Positions 36,320 to 47,230 of a stretch of 64,000 bases of DNA are shown piece after piece. The first letter of the stretch is position 1. Each line of letters opens with the position of its first letter. A program made the position numbers and the translations under genes. The notes under the pieces are model-generated. The model worked only from the letters and a program-made list of their open reading frames with translations, was not told where the DNA came from and made no database searches. The DNA comes from Microbacterium oryzae (GTDB taxonomy: Bacteria; Actinomycetota; Actinomycetes; Actinomycetales; Microbacteriaceae). The DNA lies in assembly GCF_030406385.1 (NCBI RefSeq), contig NZ_JAUEPM010000001.1:558001-622000 (forward strand), read 5' to 3'.

Positions 36320-37816
36320 TCAGCTGCGGACGATCCAGCGCAGCGGGACCGTGATGACGACCTCGGTGCCCCCGTGGAAGGGCGTGTCGGGGGCGTCGAT
36401 CGTCTTCCAGTCGATCGTGCCGGAGAGCTCGCCCTGGATGAGGGTGCGCACGATCTGCGTGCCGAGGCCGCGACCGACCTGCCCGTCGGGGAGGCCGCTG
36501 CCGGTATCGCGCACGCGCACCTCGAGCCGGGACTCGTCGCGGTCGGCGACGATCTGCACGTCGCCCTCGCGGCCGGCGAGCCCGTGCTCGACGGCGTTCG
36601 TCACGATCTCGGTCAGGGCGAGAGCGAGCGGCGTCGCGTACTGGCTGGGCAACGTCCCGAAGCGGCCCTCCGTGCGCGTGTGGGCGACGGTGTTCTGCGC
36701 CGCCGCGACCTCCGCCACCAGACGCAGCACGCGGGCGAACACCTCGTCGAAGTCGACGTTCTGTGCAAGGCCCTCGGAGAGGGTGTCGTGCACGACCGCG
36801 ATGGCGGCGACGCGCTGCATGGCCTGCAGGAGCGACTCCCGCGCCTCATCGGAGGAGGTGCGCCGCGACTGGATGCGCAGCAGCGACGCGACGGTCTGCA
36901 GGTTGTTCTTCACGCGATGGTGGATCTCGCGGATGGTCGCGTCCTTGGTGATCAGCTCCTGCTCCTGGCTGCGCAGCTCGCTCACGTCACGGCACAGCAC
37001 GATGGCGCCGGTGCGGTGCCCGTGCTCCTTCAGCGGGATGGCCCGCAGCGACACCGTCACGCCGCGCGCCTCGACGTCGCTGCGCCACGGGGCGCGGCCG
37101 GAGACGAGGATCGGCAGGCGCTCGTCGGTGTCGTGGGAGGCGGGGAGGATCTGGCTCGTGACGTCGGCGAGGGCCTCCCCCTCCAGCTCCTCGGCGAACC
37201 CGATCCGGTTGAAGGCGGAGAGCGCGTTGGGGCTGGCGAAGGTGACGACGCCGTCGACATCGAGCCGGATGAGGCCGTCCGCAGCACGCGGGGCGCCGCG
37301 CCGGGGGCCGGTGGGAGCGGAGAGATCGGGGAAGTCCCCCGTCGCGATCATGCGGAACAGGTCGTCCGCGCACTCGTTGAACGTGATCTGCTGACGAGAC
37401 GGCGTGCGCACGTCGCCCAGGTTGGTGTGACGGGTGAGGACGGCGATCGCCCGCAGGCCATCGCCCTCCCGGATGGCGATGGGCACGGCCCGCACGCGGG
37501 TGGGCGTCTCCTCGAACCACTCCGGTGAGGACGAGTCGACGATGCGCACGCTCTGGAACGCCTCGCGCACCTGCGCCTGCCACTGCGGGCGCACGCGGCC
37601 GCCGACGATGTCGCGGTAGAAGAGGGTCGCCGCGCCCCCGGGCCGGGTGTGCGCGACGGCCACGTAGGAGTCGTCGGCCGTCGGCGCCCAGACGACGATG
37701 TCCGCCGACGCGAGGTCGGCGAGCAGCTGGCCGTCGCCGGCGAGGCGATGCAGCCATTCGATGTCGGATTCGCTCGAACGGCCCTGGGCGGAGACGAGAT
37801 CGCTGAGGGTCGACAC
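36320..37816 (-). CDS. pdtaS: PdtaS-type sensor histidine kinase
   Basis: A 498-residue soluble kinase with an N-terminal GAF-like region (about 1-150), a PAS region (about 180-285), a HisKA_2 segment EIHHRVKNNLQTVASLL with the phospho-accepting His at 299/300, and an HATPase domain with ALTEIVTNAVEHG and GLGTQIVRTL. No membrane span is present. In mycobacteria PdtaS phosphorylates the antiterminator PdtaR. The PdtaR partner is not in the window. The start is GTG at 37816, six bases after TAGACT. Confidence 0.9.
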   Translation of the reverse strand: MSTLSDLVSAQGRSSESDIEWLHRLAGDGQLLADLASADIVVWAPTADDSYVAVAHTRPGGAATLFYRDIVGGRVRPQWQAQVREAFQSVRIVDSSSPEWFEETPTRVRAVPIAIREGDGLRAIAVLTRHTNLGDVRTPSRQQITFNECADDLFRMIATGDFPDLSAPTGPRRGAPRAADGLIRLDVDGVVTFASPNALSAFNRIGFAEELEGEALADVTSQILPASHDTDERLPILVSGRAPWRSDVEARGVTVSLRAIPLKEHGHRTGAIVLCRDVSELRSQEQELITKDATIREIHHRVKNNLQTVASLLRIQSRRTSSDEARESLLQAMQRVAAIAVVHDTLSEGLAQNVDFDEVFARVLRLVAEVAAAQNTVAHTRTEGRFGTLPSQYATPLALALTEIVTNAVEHGLAGREGDVQIVADRDESRLEVRVRDTGSGLPDGQVGRGLGTQIVRTLIQGELSGTIDWKTIDAPDTPFHGGTEVVITVPLRWIVRS

Positions 37817-37828
37817 GGGACGAGTCTA
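37817..37828 (-). promoter_or_regulatory. Leaderless -10 for the PdtaS-type kinase
   Basis: TAGACT on the minus strand (plus 37823-37828) ends six bases before the GTG. There is no ribosome site, which supports leaderless transcription. Confidence 0.6.
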
Positions 37829-39124
37829 TGCGGAGCGCGCGTCGCTGCTCCTGCCGCGCCGCGCTCGCCGAGCGACCAGCGGCAGGCGGTGCGTGCGCTC
37901 CTCGCCCAGCGGAATGACCTCGGCCTGCCGCTGCGGACGCTCCGCCTCCACGCGCGCCGCCAGCCGACGCAGCGCCTGGGCGAGCGGCGAGCGCGGTGCG
38001 ACCTCGCCGATCGGCCGCGCCGCCAGCAGCGCCGCATCGGCCGCGCGCGGGTCGAACGGCAGGAACACGACCTCGTCCATCCCGGCGAAGCGCTCGAGGG
38101 TGCGGCGCACCTGACCACGGGCGTCGATCCCGAGCGGGCCGGCGCGCAGGCGGTTGGCGACCACGACCACGGGCGTCGCGCCGACGACCGAGCGCAGCTC
38201 GGCGCAGCCGCGCAGCAGTCGCGCGATCCCGACCGGGTCGGCGCCGGCGACCGCGACGACGAGGTCGGCCTCGCGCAGCGCGGCGAGCGTCGCGGCGTTC
38301 CGGCGCGGTCCCTCGAGGTCGCTCACGATCTCCTCGTCCGATTCGAGGGATGCGGCGACGTCGACGACCGTGACGTCGGCCCAGCCGCGGCACACCTCGA
38401 GCGCTGCGGCCACGCGGCGCTCGGAGAGCTCGGGCCAGCGCGCCGCCCGGTTGAGGCCGGGGAGCACGTCGACGATGCCGTCTGCGCCCCCGACGGGCAT
38501 GCTCAGCCGGGTGAGCTCCGCGGCGTCGAGCGCGCCGCGCTCGGCCTGTCGACAGGCGGCGGCGAACCCCGGCCCCTCGTCGGCGAGCCCCAGCGCGATC
38601 GCGGCCGACGGAGCATGCGTGTCGGCGTCGACCAGCGCCACGTGCCCGCGCAGGCGCGCGGTCTCGACGGCGAGCTCGATCGCGACGGTCGTGCGCCCCG
38701 GCGCGCCGTGCGCACCCCAGACGACCACCACGCGGCCGCGGTCGGCGGGAGCGCGCACCGCGCCGACGGTCGTGCTGCGCACCGCCTCGGCCACCCGCCA
38801 TCCCTCGGCCGCGACCGGGATCGGGTCGGCGAGGCCGAACGACCGGGCCAGGCGCACCTCGGCCGCCCGCTCCCCGAGCGGCACGATGCGCACGCCGTTG
38901 CGGTCGCAGGCGGCCACGACGCCGACGGTGAGGGCCGACCGCGACGCGGGAAGAACGAGCGCATCGGCCGCCGCCAGGCTCTCCCACACCTCCGAGGCCG
39001 GATCCGCAAGGGACCGGGCGACGGCCTCCGCGGCGACCGTGGCGACGACCTCGATCCCCTCGTCCTCCAGCGACTCGGCGAGCGCGAAGGCGCGCGACTC
39101 GTCGAGCGCGACGACGACCCTCAT
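37826..39124 (-). CDS. CpaE/MinD-like ATPase with altered P-loop
   Basis: A 432-residue protein. Residues 1-125 look like a receiver-like or pseudo-receiver domain (MRVVVALDE, LVLPASRSALTVG). From about 130 a MinD/ParA fold follows, with GAHGAPGRTT at 137-146 in place of KGGxGKT, ALVDADTHAPS, DVTVVDVAASLE and VVVVANRLR. The Walker lysine is Arg144 and the signature lysine is absent, so ATP hydrolysis is doubtful. In Tad pilus systems CpaE localises the machine, but no other tad gene is here. It is coupled by ATGA to the SAF-domain gene. Confidence 0.75.
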   Translation of the reverse strand: MRVVVALDESRAFALAESLEDEGIEVVATVAAEAVARSLADPASEVWESLAAADALVLPASRSALTVGVVAACDRNGVRIVPLGERAAEVRLARSFGLADPIPVAAEGWRVAEAVRSTTVGAVRAPADRGRVVVVWGAHGAPGRTTVAIELAVETARLRGHVALVDADTHAPSAAIALGLADEGPGFAAACRQAERGALDAAELTRLSMPVGGADGIVDVLPGLNRAARWPELSERRVAAALEVCRGWADVTVVDVAASLESDEEIVSDLEGPRRNAATLAALREADLVVAVAGADPVGIARLLRGCAELRSVVGATPVVVVANRLRAGPLGIDARGQVRRTLERFAGMDEVVFLPFDPRAADAALLAARPIGEVAPRSPLAQALRRLAARVEAERPQRQAEVIPLGEERTHRLPLVARRARRGRSSDARSA

Positions 39125-39768
39125 GATCCCTCTCCCGCCTGCGGCACGGCGGAGAGGGCGCCACCGGAGGCGACAGCGGCGAGCACGTCGGCCACGCTCG
39201 CCTCGTCGATCACGAGCTCGATCGACGTCGCGCCGGCGCCCATCATCGCGTCCTCACGCAGCACGGCGGCGACGGTGGCATCGGCCACGAGGATCCGCGG
39301 CTCGTCGAAGACCCCCGGTTCGACCAGCGGCGCCTCCCACAGCTCGACCGGCGTGCCGGCGTCCACTGCGCGCGGCACGTCGACGGCGCTGCGCACCACC
39401 ACCGTCGTGACGGCCGCCTCGGCCGCGGAGGCGACGGCCGATGCCGGCACCAGCTCCCCCGCCCGGATGGTGCGGGTCGCGACGTACCCCTCGCTCAGCT
39501 CGTGCGGGGCGAGGTACGCGGTCTCGGCCCCGCCCAGCGTGACCTCCACCACCGCGAGGTCTCCTGCGCTGACCGCCTGCCCCGGCACGATCGTGGCGCC
39601 CGCCGCCAGCACCGGCACCGTCTGCCGCGCGGCCGACACGACCCACCAGACGCCGGCCACGGACGCGAGGATGAGGGCGATGCCGATGAAGAAGCGCGCG
39701 TCGCCCCAGAACACGCGACGACGGCGTGCGGGGGCGAGGGTCGCGATGTCGCCGGCGGTCGTGGTCAT
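39121..39768 (-). CDS. SAF-domain membrane protein (CpaB/FlgA-like)
   Basis: Starting at ATG 39768 the protein has 215 residues; a TTG at 39786 is another possibility and neither has a clear ribosome site. An N-terminal arginine cluster (ARRRR) and one membrane span (about 26-46) precede a SAF domain with LAAGATIVPGQAVSAGDLAVVEV and TRTIRAGELVPASAV. CpaB and FlgA chaperones share this layout, facing outside the membrane. It makes a two-gene unit with the CpaE-like ATPase and may act in envelope or pilus-like assembly; evidence for a pilus is lacking here. Confidence 0.75.
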   Translation of the reverse strand: MTTTAGDIATLAPARRRRVFWGDARFFIGIALILASVAGVWWVVSAARQTVPVLAAGATIVPGQAVSAGDLAVVEVTLGGAETAYLAPHELSEGYVATRTIRAGELVPASAVASAAEAAVTTVVVRSAVDVPRAVDAGTPVELWEAPLVEPGVFDEPRILVADATVAAVLREDAMMGAGATSIELVIDEASVADVLAAVASGGALSAVPQAGEGS

Positions 39769-39853
39769 GAGGACATGCTGACGCAATCACGGGATCGAGC
39801 GAGAAAGTTCTCCACAGCCCGGCGCGCTCCGCCGCGCCCGGAGCGTCCCCGCC

Positions 39854-39866
39854 CATAATGGGGGCC
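39854..39866 (+). promoter_or_regulatory. Leaderless -10 for the small HTH gene
   Basis: CATAAT (39854-39859) is followed by seven bases and ATG at 39867. It is the closest match to TATAAT in the region. Confidence 0.6.
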
Positions 39867-40130
39867 ATGCCCGACACGTCCGAGACGCGCTACCTCGCGC
39901 CCGCTCAGGTCGCCGAGCTCCTGGGCGTCGAGACCGACGAGGTCATCGAGCTCATCCACGCCGGCCGGCTGCGCGGCGCCCGAGTCGGCTCTCCCGCCCG
40001 CTGGCGGGTCGAACACGAGAGCGTCGGCGAGTACCTCGAGGATCAGCACGAGGAGACGCGCCGGATCGCCCTGTGGCGGCAGTCGAACGAGGCCAGCTTC
40101 CCCGAGCTGTGGGGTCCCCGCACCTCCTGA
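39867..40130 (+). CDS. Small MerR/excisionase-like helix-turn-helix DNA-binding protein
   Basis: An 87-residue protein. The core RYLAPAQVAELLGVETDEVIE then LIHAGRLRGARVGSPARWRVE is the winged helix of excisionase/BldC-like regulators. A charged C-terminal part follows. The upstream ATG at 39858 would overlap the -10, so the ATG at 39867 is used. BldC-type proteins bind direct repeats and control development in Streptomyces. This one is longer and may differ. It converges on the next gene with a 3-base gap. Confidence 0.8.
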   Translation: MPDTSETRYLAPAQVAELLGVETDEVIELIHAGRLRGARVGSPARWRVEHESVGEYLEDQHEETRRIALWRQSNEASFPELWGPRTS

Positions 40131-40133
40131 CCC

Positions 40134-40754
40134 TCAGGGGGTGACCACCCCGGTCGTCGCCGAGACCCGCACCCACGCCACCGCGGAGAACGGCAGGATG
40201 CGGAACCCCGACACCGCGGCGGACCGCCGCGGGGAATCCGTGTCGTGCAGCGCGAGGTCGAGGTGGTCGGCGCCCACGCGATCGATCGTGCCGGTGAGTG
40301 CGCGACCCGCCGCCGCCCCGAGGGTCACGCCCGCACGGCGACGCGCCAGGTCGCGGAGCGCGAAGCCGAATGTCACCCGCTCCGCGAGACGGCTCTCCGA
40401 CGTCGGTTCCCGCGCGCTGCGCAGCAGCTCCCCGTGGGGGGCGCCCACCGCCCGGATGGCTGTGAGGGGCACCAGGACGATGCTCGGCTCCGCGAGGGCG
40501 GATGGCGCGCGTGCGGGTCGCGCCGCGATCCAGTCCGCCCCCACCGACGTCACGGCCGCCTCGAGCAGCGACCCGTCGACGAGATCGATGGCCAGCGTCG
40601 CCTCCGCGGCCTGCGCGAAGCCGACCATGCGGGTCCGCAGGTGCAGACGCGATACGCGCAGGCGCTCGGCCTCGGAGTCGAGCGCCGCCCGCTCGGCCTC
40701 CCACTCGGCCGCGAGCTGGTCCTCCAGGTCCTCGAAGAAGCGATCCCAGCGCAT
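40134..40754 (-). CDS. Conserved actinobacterial protein of unknown function
   Basis: A 206-residue soluble protein. It starts MRWDRFFEDLEDQLAAEWE, has a coiled-coil-like acidic/basic helix (about 10-40), and then two beta-rich stretches that each look like a small barrel (IDLVDGSLLEAAVTSVGADW and LTGTIDRVGADHLDLAL). The paired D-x-V-G-A-D motifs suggest an internal repeat. I recognise no family function. The start is supported by a -10 hexamer seven bases upstream. Confidence 0.65.
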   Translation of the reverse strand: MRWDRFFEDLEDQLAAEWEAERAALDSEAERLRVSRLHLRTRMVGFAQAAEATLAIDLVDGSLLEAAVTSVGADWIAARPARAPSALAEPSIVLVPLTAIRAVGAPHGELLRSAREPTSESRLAERVTFGFALRDLARRRAGVTLGAAAGRALTGTIDRVGADHLDLALHDTDSPRRSAAVSGFRILPFSAVAWVRVSATTGVVTP

Positions 40755-40767
40755 CTGCGTGAGCGTA
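40755..40767 (-). promoter_or_regulatory. Leaderless -10 for the conserved unknown gene
   Basis: On the minus strand TACGCT (plus 40762-40767) is followed by seven bases and the ATG at 40754. Confidence 0.55.
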
Positions 40768-40886
40768 GGCGAACCGCGGAAGCTGCGCCATCCGCTCTCC
40801 ACAGGCATGTATGCGGAGTTCCCGCGGGACACCGTCGGCTGGTTCACTCGGGGTCCCTTCGACCTCCCCCACGGAAAGGGGCCGCC

Positions 40887-41327
40887 ATGCCAGCGCATGC
40901 CGCGGCTGCGAGCTCCCGCAGACGCCCTCACCGCACCGACCACGACATGGAGGAGCTGTTCGCGCCGCAGCGCACCTCATCCGCCGACCTCCCCGATCCC
41001 GCGCCTCTCGTCGTCGCCCTCACCCGGGGCATCCTCGAGGTGCTCGCGGGCACGCGGGAGGCAGATCAGCTCGCACGGTGGCTCGCCGAGGAGACCTACC
41101 TCAAGCTCGTCACCCGCGCGAATCTCTCCCGTCGCGCGCGCAGCGCTCGGCGGGTCGCGGTGCAGCGCCCTGTGTTCACGGTGCGCACGATGCGGCAGAT
41201 GTCGCCGGCCGACGGGGTCGTCGAGGTGACCGTCATCGTGACGATGCCCGACCGCACGCGCGCCATCGCCATGCGCCTCGAGGGGCTGGACCGCCGATGG
41301 CGCGCCACCGACATCCGCATCCTGTGA
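40887..41327 (+). CDS. Rv3235-family protein
   Basis: A 146-residue soluble protein, mostly alpha/beta, with a basic N-terminal segment and a core LVVALTRGILEVLAGTREADQLARWL. Strands VVEVTVIVTMPDRTRAIAMRLEG and a WRATDIRIL end follow. This is the layout of the Rv3235 family, which in mycobacteria lies close to secA1 as here. No function is established. The ATG has GGAAAGGGG upstream. It converges on the aminotransferase with no gap. Confidence 0.7.
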   Translation: MPAHAAAASSRRRPHRTDHDMEELFAPQRTSSADLPDPAPLVVALTRGILEVLAGTREADQLARWLAEETYLKLVTRANLSRRARSARRVAVQRPVFTVRTMRQMSPADGVVEVTVIVTMPDRTRAIAMRLEGLDRRWRATDIRIL

Positions 41328-42557
41328 TCAGCGCTGCCGGTACGACGACAGGAAGTTGCCCAGCCGCTCGATCGCCTCGGCGAGCACGCGCGCCTCGGGC
41401 AGCGTGACGACCCGCAGATGGTCGGGCGTGGGCCAATTGAACCCCGTCCCCTCCACCAGCAGGATGTGCTCGGAGACGAGCAGGTCGTACACGAGCTGCT
41501 TGTCGTCGCGGATCTCGTGCACCTCCGGATCCAGGCGCGGGAAGGCGTAGAGCGCCCCGGTCGGGCGCACGCACGAGACCCCGGGGATGGCCGACAGCTG
41601 CTCCCACGCGACGTCGCGCTGCTCGTGCAGGCGGCCCGACGGCGCGATGAGCGCGTCGATGGACTGCACGCCGGTGAGCGCGGCGAGCACGGCGTGCTGC
41701 GCGGGGACGTTCGCGCACAGCCGGGTCGACGCCAGCAGCTGGATCCCCTCGAGGAATCCCTTCGCGTGCTTCTTGGGGCCCGTGATGACCATCCACCCGG
41801 AGCGGTACCCGGCGACGCGGTACGTCTTCGAGAGCCCGTTGAAGGTGAGGACGAGGAGGTCGGGGGCGACCGTCGCGGTCGGCACGTGGACGGCGTCGTC
41901 GAACAGGATGCGGTCGTAGATCTCGTCGGAGAGGATGAGGAGCGAGTTCTCCCGCGCGATCTGCGCGATGCCCTCGATGAGCTCACGGCCGTAGACCGCG
42001 CCCGTGGGGTTGTTGGGGTTGATGATGACGATCGCCTTGGTCTTCGGCGTGACCTTCGACCGGATGTCCTCCAGGTCGGGCTGCCAGCCGTTCTCCTCGT
42101 CGCAGAGATAGTGCACGGGCGTGCCGCCGGAGAGGCTCGTCATCGCCGTCCACAGCGGGTAGTCCGGCGCGGGGATCAGCACCTCGTCGCCCTCGTCCAG
42201 GAGGGCCTGCATGGTCATGGTGATGAGCTCGGAGACGCCGTTGCCGAGGTACACGTCGTCCGGGTCGACGCGCGGGAAGCCGGGCGTCTCCTCGTAGCGG
42301 CTGACGATCGCGCGGCGTGCGGGCAGGATGCCGCGGCTGTCGCTGTATCCGTGCGCGTAGGGCACGGCCTCGATCATGTCGCGCACGATCTGGTAGGGAG
42401 CCTCGAAGCCGAAGATCGCGGGGTTGCCGGTGTTGAGCTTCAGAACCGAGTGCCCGTCGGCCTCCAGCCGCGTCGCCTCTGCCAGTGCTGCCCCGCGGAT
42501 CTCGTACAGGACGTTCTGGAGCTTCGCGGACTGGCCGAGCGGGCGGAGGGAGTTCAT
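41328..42557 (-). CDS. PLP-dependent aminotransferase, fold type I (alanine/aspartate type)
   Basis: A 409-residue class I aminotransferase. It has KLNTGNPAIFGFEAP, YSDSRGILPARRAIV, INPNNPTGAVYG, the PLP-binding lysine in FNGLSKTYRVAGYRSGW and a substrate arginine near HLRVVTLPE. The sequence is closest to AlaA/AspC-like enzymes of actinobacteria that move amino groups between glutamate and pyruvate or oxaloacetate. The substrate cannot be fixed from sequence. The start lies six bases after TATCCT. Confidence 0.9.
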   Translation of the reverse strand: MNSLRPLGQSAKLQNVLYEIRGAALAEATRLEADGHSVLKLNTGNPAIFGFEAPYQIVRDMIEAVPYAHGYSDSRGILPARRAIVSRYEETPGFPRVDPDDVYLGNGVSELITMTMQALLDEGDEVLIPAPDYPLWTAMTSLSGGTPVHYLCDEENGWQPDLEDIRSKVTPKTKAIVIINPNNPTGAVYGRELIEGIAQIARENSLLILSDEIYDRILFDDAVHVPTATVAPDLLVLTFNGLSKTYRVAGYRSGWMVITGPKKHAKGFLEGIQLLASTRLCANVPAQHAVLAALTGVQSIDALIAPSGRLHEQRDVAWEQLSAIPGVSCVRPTGALYAFPRLDPEVHEIRDDKQLVYDLLVSEHILLVEGTGFNWPTPDHLRVVTLPEARVLAEAIERLGNFLSSYRQR

Positions 42558-42569
42558 CGCAACAGGATA
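42558..42569 (-). promoter_or_regulatory. Leaderless -10 for the aminotransferase
   Basis: TATCCT on the minus strand (plus 42564-42569) ends six bases before the ATG at 42557. There is no ribosome site. Confidence 0.6.
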
Positions 42570-42573
42570 TGCC

Positions 42574-42613
42574 CGAGCGCGCCGGCTCCCCGTCCGGGAG
42601 GCCGACGCGCTCG
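42574..42613 (-). terminator. Terminator after secA
   Basis: Outer arms CGAGCGCG (42574-42581) and CGCGCTCG (42606-42613) with inner CGGC/GCCG and CCC/GGG pairing form a hairpin in the gap between secA and the aminotransferase start. Confidence 0.65.
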
Positions 42614-42627
42614 TGGTCGTGCGGCTG

Positions 42628-45375
<2,748 letters not shown>

Positions 45376-45583
45376 GTAACACTCCTCGATCGTGTACCGC
45401 ATCCCGGATGGATGGGCGAGTCGCCGTCGGACGGCGACGGGCATACCTGCCCATGTTATCCGCCGGTGACAATGCCCGGCCAGCGCACTCTCAGCCGGAC
45501 GCGCGCGGGCGCGTCCACACCGACACCGCTTCGCGGTCTCCCCTTCTCCGGCCGCAGGGGCGCCGGAGCACATCGCCCGGCGT

Positions 45584-45589
45584 TACACT
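45584..45589 (+). promoter_or_regulatory. -10 element of the Stealth gene leader
   Basis: TACACT matches the actinobacterial -10 and would start transcription near 45596, leaving a leader of about 105 bases before the main ATG. Confidence 0.5.
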
Positions 45590-45611
45590 CTGCACAGGAG
45601 TCGCCCACCCG

Positions 45612-45701
45612 ATGACGCAGTCCCTCCGGACAGACCGTCGGTCGGCGAAGCCGCTTCTTCCGTTCCGACGGCTTCGCCGTACGCAGATCCGAGGTGATTG
45701 A
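45612..45701 (+). CDS. Possible 29-residue basic leader peptide
   Basis: An open frame starts at ATG 45612, eleven bases after GGAG, and ends with TGA that overlaps the ATG of the Stealth gene (TGATG at 45699-45703). The peptide begins MTQSLRTDRR and is rich in Arg. The overlap would couple its translation to the next gene. Its second half lies in a long hairpin. It could be a regulatory leader or merely chance; no homolog can be named. Confidence 0.35.
   Translation: MTQSLRTDRRSAKPLLPFRRLRRTQIRGD
45643..45679 (+). repeat. 11-bp inverted repeat in the Stealth gene leader
   Basis: CGGCGAAGCCG (45643-45653) and CGGCTTCGCCG (45669-45679) are exact complements around 15 bases. The hairpin ends about 20 bases before the ATG and could mask or expose the ribosome site GAGGTG. 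Confidence 0.6.
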
Positions 45702-47230
45702 TGACGCTTCTGGGCACCCCCTCCGGTGGCTCCACCGACTCCGCTGGCCCCGACGGCCACGGCGTCCCGACCCGCATCCACGACGGGATCCCGCATCTCG
45801 TCGAGGACGCGACACCGGATGAGGCCCAGACGGCCGACCTTCTCACCCTCGCCGGCATCCTCGAGAGCGCCGGCCTCCAGCCGATCCTCGTGCGTCGCAC
45901 CAGCGGCCGTCCCGCCCTCGCGGTCGACGCGACCGAGAAGCCGCGCGCCCTCGCGGCGCTCGCAGCCGACCCCGACCCGTGGGCGGCGTCGCGGAAGACC
46001 CGCGGTGTGGCCGTGCCGCTCGCGTCGGGAGTCGACAGCGCCTTCCGGAAGGACGTCGCGGTGCTGTTCCGGCCGCGCGTCGTGCGCTCCGGCACCCTCA
46101 GCTACGGCGCCGAGCACGGCGTGCGCGTGGAGTTCTGGCGGTGGGAGGACGGCTTCGTGCACGCGCCGCGACCGAATGCCCTCACTCGGCACCGGATGGC
46201 CGTCGACGACCTCGTCACCGCGACCGTCGAGCGCCACGGGCGCACGTGGCGCACCTTCGAGGGCATGTTCGACGCGGGGCCGCAGGACATCGACTTCGAG
46301 ATCGACATGGTCTTCTCGTGGGTGGACGGCTCCTCCAACGAGTTCCAGCGCGAACGCGCGAAGCGCATGAACGCGTATGTCGTCGGCGAGGGCGACGCGC
46401 ACGCCGCGCGCTACCGTCAGCTCGACGAGCTGCGGTACGCGCTGCGGAGCGTGCACATGTTCGCGCCCTGGGTGCGCCGCATCTTCATCGCCACCGACAG
46501 CCCCGCCCCCCAGTGGCTGGCCGAGCATCCGCGCGTGAAGGTGGTGCGCAGCGAGGAGTTCTTCGCCGACCCCGCCGTGCTGCCGACGCACAACTCGCAC
46601 GCCGTCGAGGCTCAGCTGCACCGCATCCCGGGCATCGCCGACCACTTCCTCTACTCCAACGACGACATGTTCTTCGGCCGCCCGGTCTCCCCCGGCATGT
46701 TCTTCACGCCCGGCGGCGTGACGAAGTTCGTCGAGAGCGGCGTGCGCATCGGCGTCGGGCCGGCACGGCCCAGCCGCTCGGGGCACGACAACGCCGCGCG
46801 CGTCAATCGGGACCTGCTGCGCGAGCGCTTCGGCCGCGTCATCCTGCGCGACCTCCAGCACTGCGCGACCCCCCACAGCCGCGACGTGATGTTCGAGCTG
46901 GAGCGCGAGTTCCCCGAGGAGTTCGCGCGGACGGCGGCTGCCCGGTTCCGCAGCGCGAGCGACATCTCGGTCACGAACTCGCTCTACCACTACTACGCCG
47001 CCTTCACGGGGCGCGCCCTGGCGACGACCGAGCCGCGCACCGCGTACATCCAGACCACCCAGCGCGACGCGCCGGCGCGGATGGGCCGGCTCCTCGCGGG
47101 GCGCGACGTCGACATGTTCTGCCTCAACGACGGCAGCGAGCCGCAGATCCCCGAGGACCTGCGCGAGCAGGTCGTGCGCGAGACGCTGGACGCCTACTTC
47201 CCGGTGGCGGCTCCCTGGGAGCGCGACTGA
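45701..47230 (+). CDS. Stealth-family sugar-phosphate transferase
   Basis: A 509-residue protein with the conserved regions of the Stealth family: CR1 (DIDFEIDMVFSWVDGSS, about 195-211), CR2 (ELRYALRSVHMFAPWVRRIF and ATDSPAPQWL), CR3 (YSNDDMFFGRPV and TKFVESGV) and CR4 toward the end (NSLYHYYAAFTG). The acidic DD and DG residues resemble GlcNAc-1-phosphotransferase. The family adds hexose-1-phosphate in capsule or cell-wall glycopolymer synthesis. No other glycan genes adjoin, so the target is open. Its 3' end overlaps the convergent phosphoesterase gene by 37 bases. Confidence 0.88.
   Translation: MTLLGTPSGGSTDSAGPDGHGVPTRIHDGIPHLVEDATPDEAQTADLLTLAGILESAGLQPILVRRTSGRPALAVDATEKPRALAALAADPDPWAASRKTRGVAVPLASGVDSAFRKDVAVLFRPRVVRSGTLSYGAEHGVRVEFWRWEDGFVHAPRPNALTRHRMAVDDLVTATVERHGRTWRTFEGMFDAGPQDIDFEIDMVFSWVDGSSNEFQRERAKRMNAYVVGEGDAHAARYRQLDELRYALRSVHMFAPWVRRIFIATDSPAPQWLAEHPRVKVVRSEEFFADPAVLPTHNSHAVEAQLHRIPGIADHFLYSNDDMFFGRPVSPGMFFTPGGVTKFVESGVRIGVGPARPSRSGHDNAARVNRDLLRERFGRVILRDLQHCATPHSRDVMFELEREFPEEFARTAAARFRSASDISVTNSLYHYYAAFTGRALATTEPRTAYIQTTQRDAPARMGRLLAGRDVDMFCLNDGSEPQIPEDLREQVVRETLDAYFPVAAPWERD

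Larger units (their letters stand above)
45376..45700. other. 325-base divergent intergenic region between secA and the Stealth gene
   Basis: This gap holds the start regions of two divergent genes. On the plus strand I see TACACT (45584-45589), a GGAG site at 45597-45600, a short open frame (45612-45701) and an 11-bp inverted repeat. I recognise no conserved element in 45404-45580, which should hold the secA promoter. Confidence 0.6.

Noticed and set aside
36987..39164. 725-residue minus-strand frame over the kinase and CpaE-like genes
   Set aside because: Out of frame with both real genes, Arg-rich and without motifs.
37826..39768. Complete Tad pilus locus
   Set aside because: Only CpaE-like and SAF-like genes occur; no TadA ATPase, TadB/C, prepilin or peptidase gene is in the window.
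45376..45402. Longer SecA start at ATG 45402
   Set aside because: GAGGAG lies just before the GTG at 45375, and the MANPFEKLL start fits the family better.
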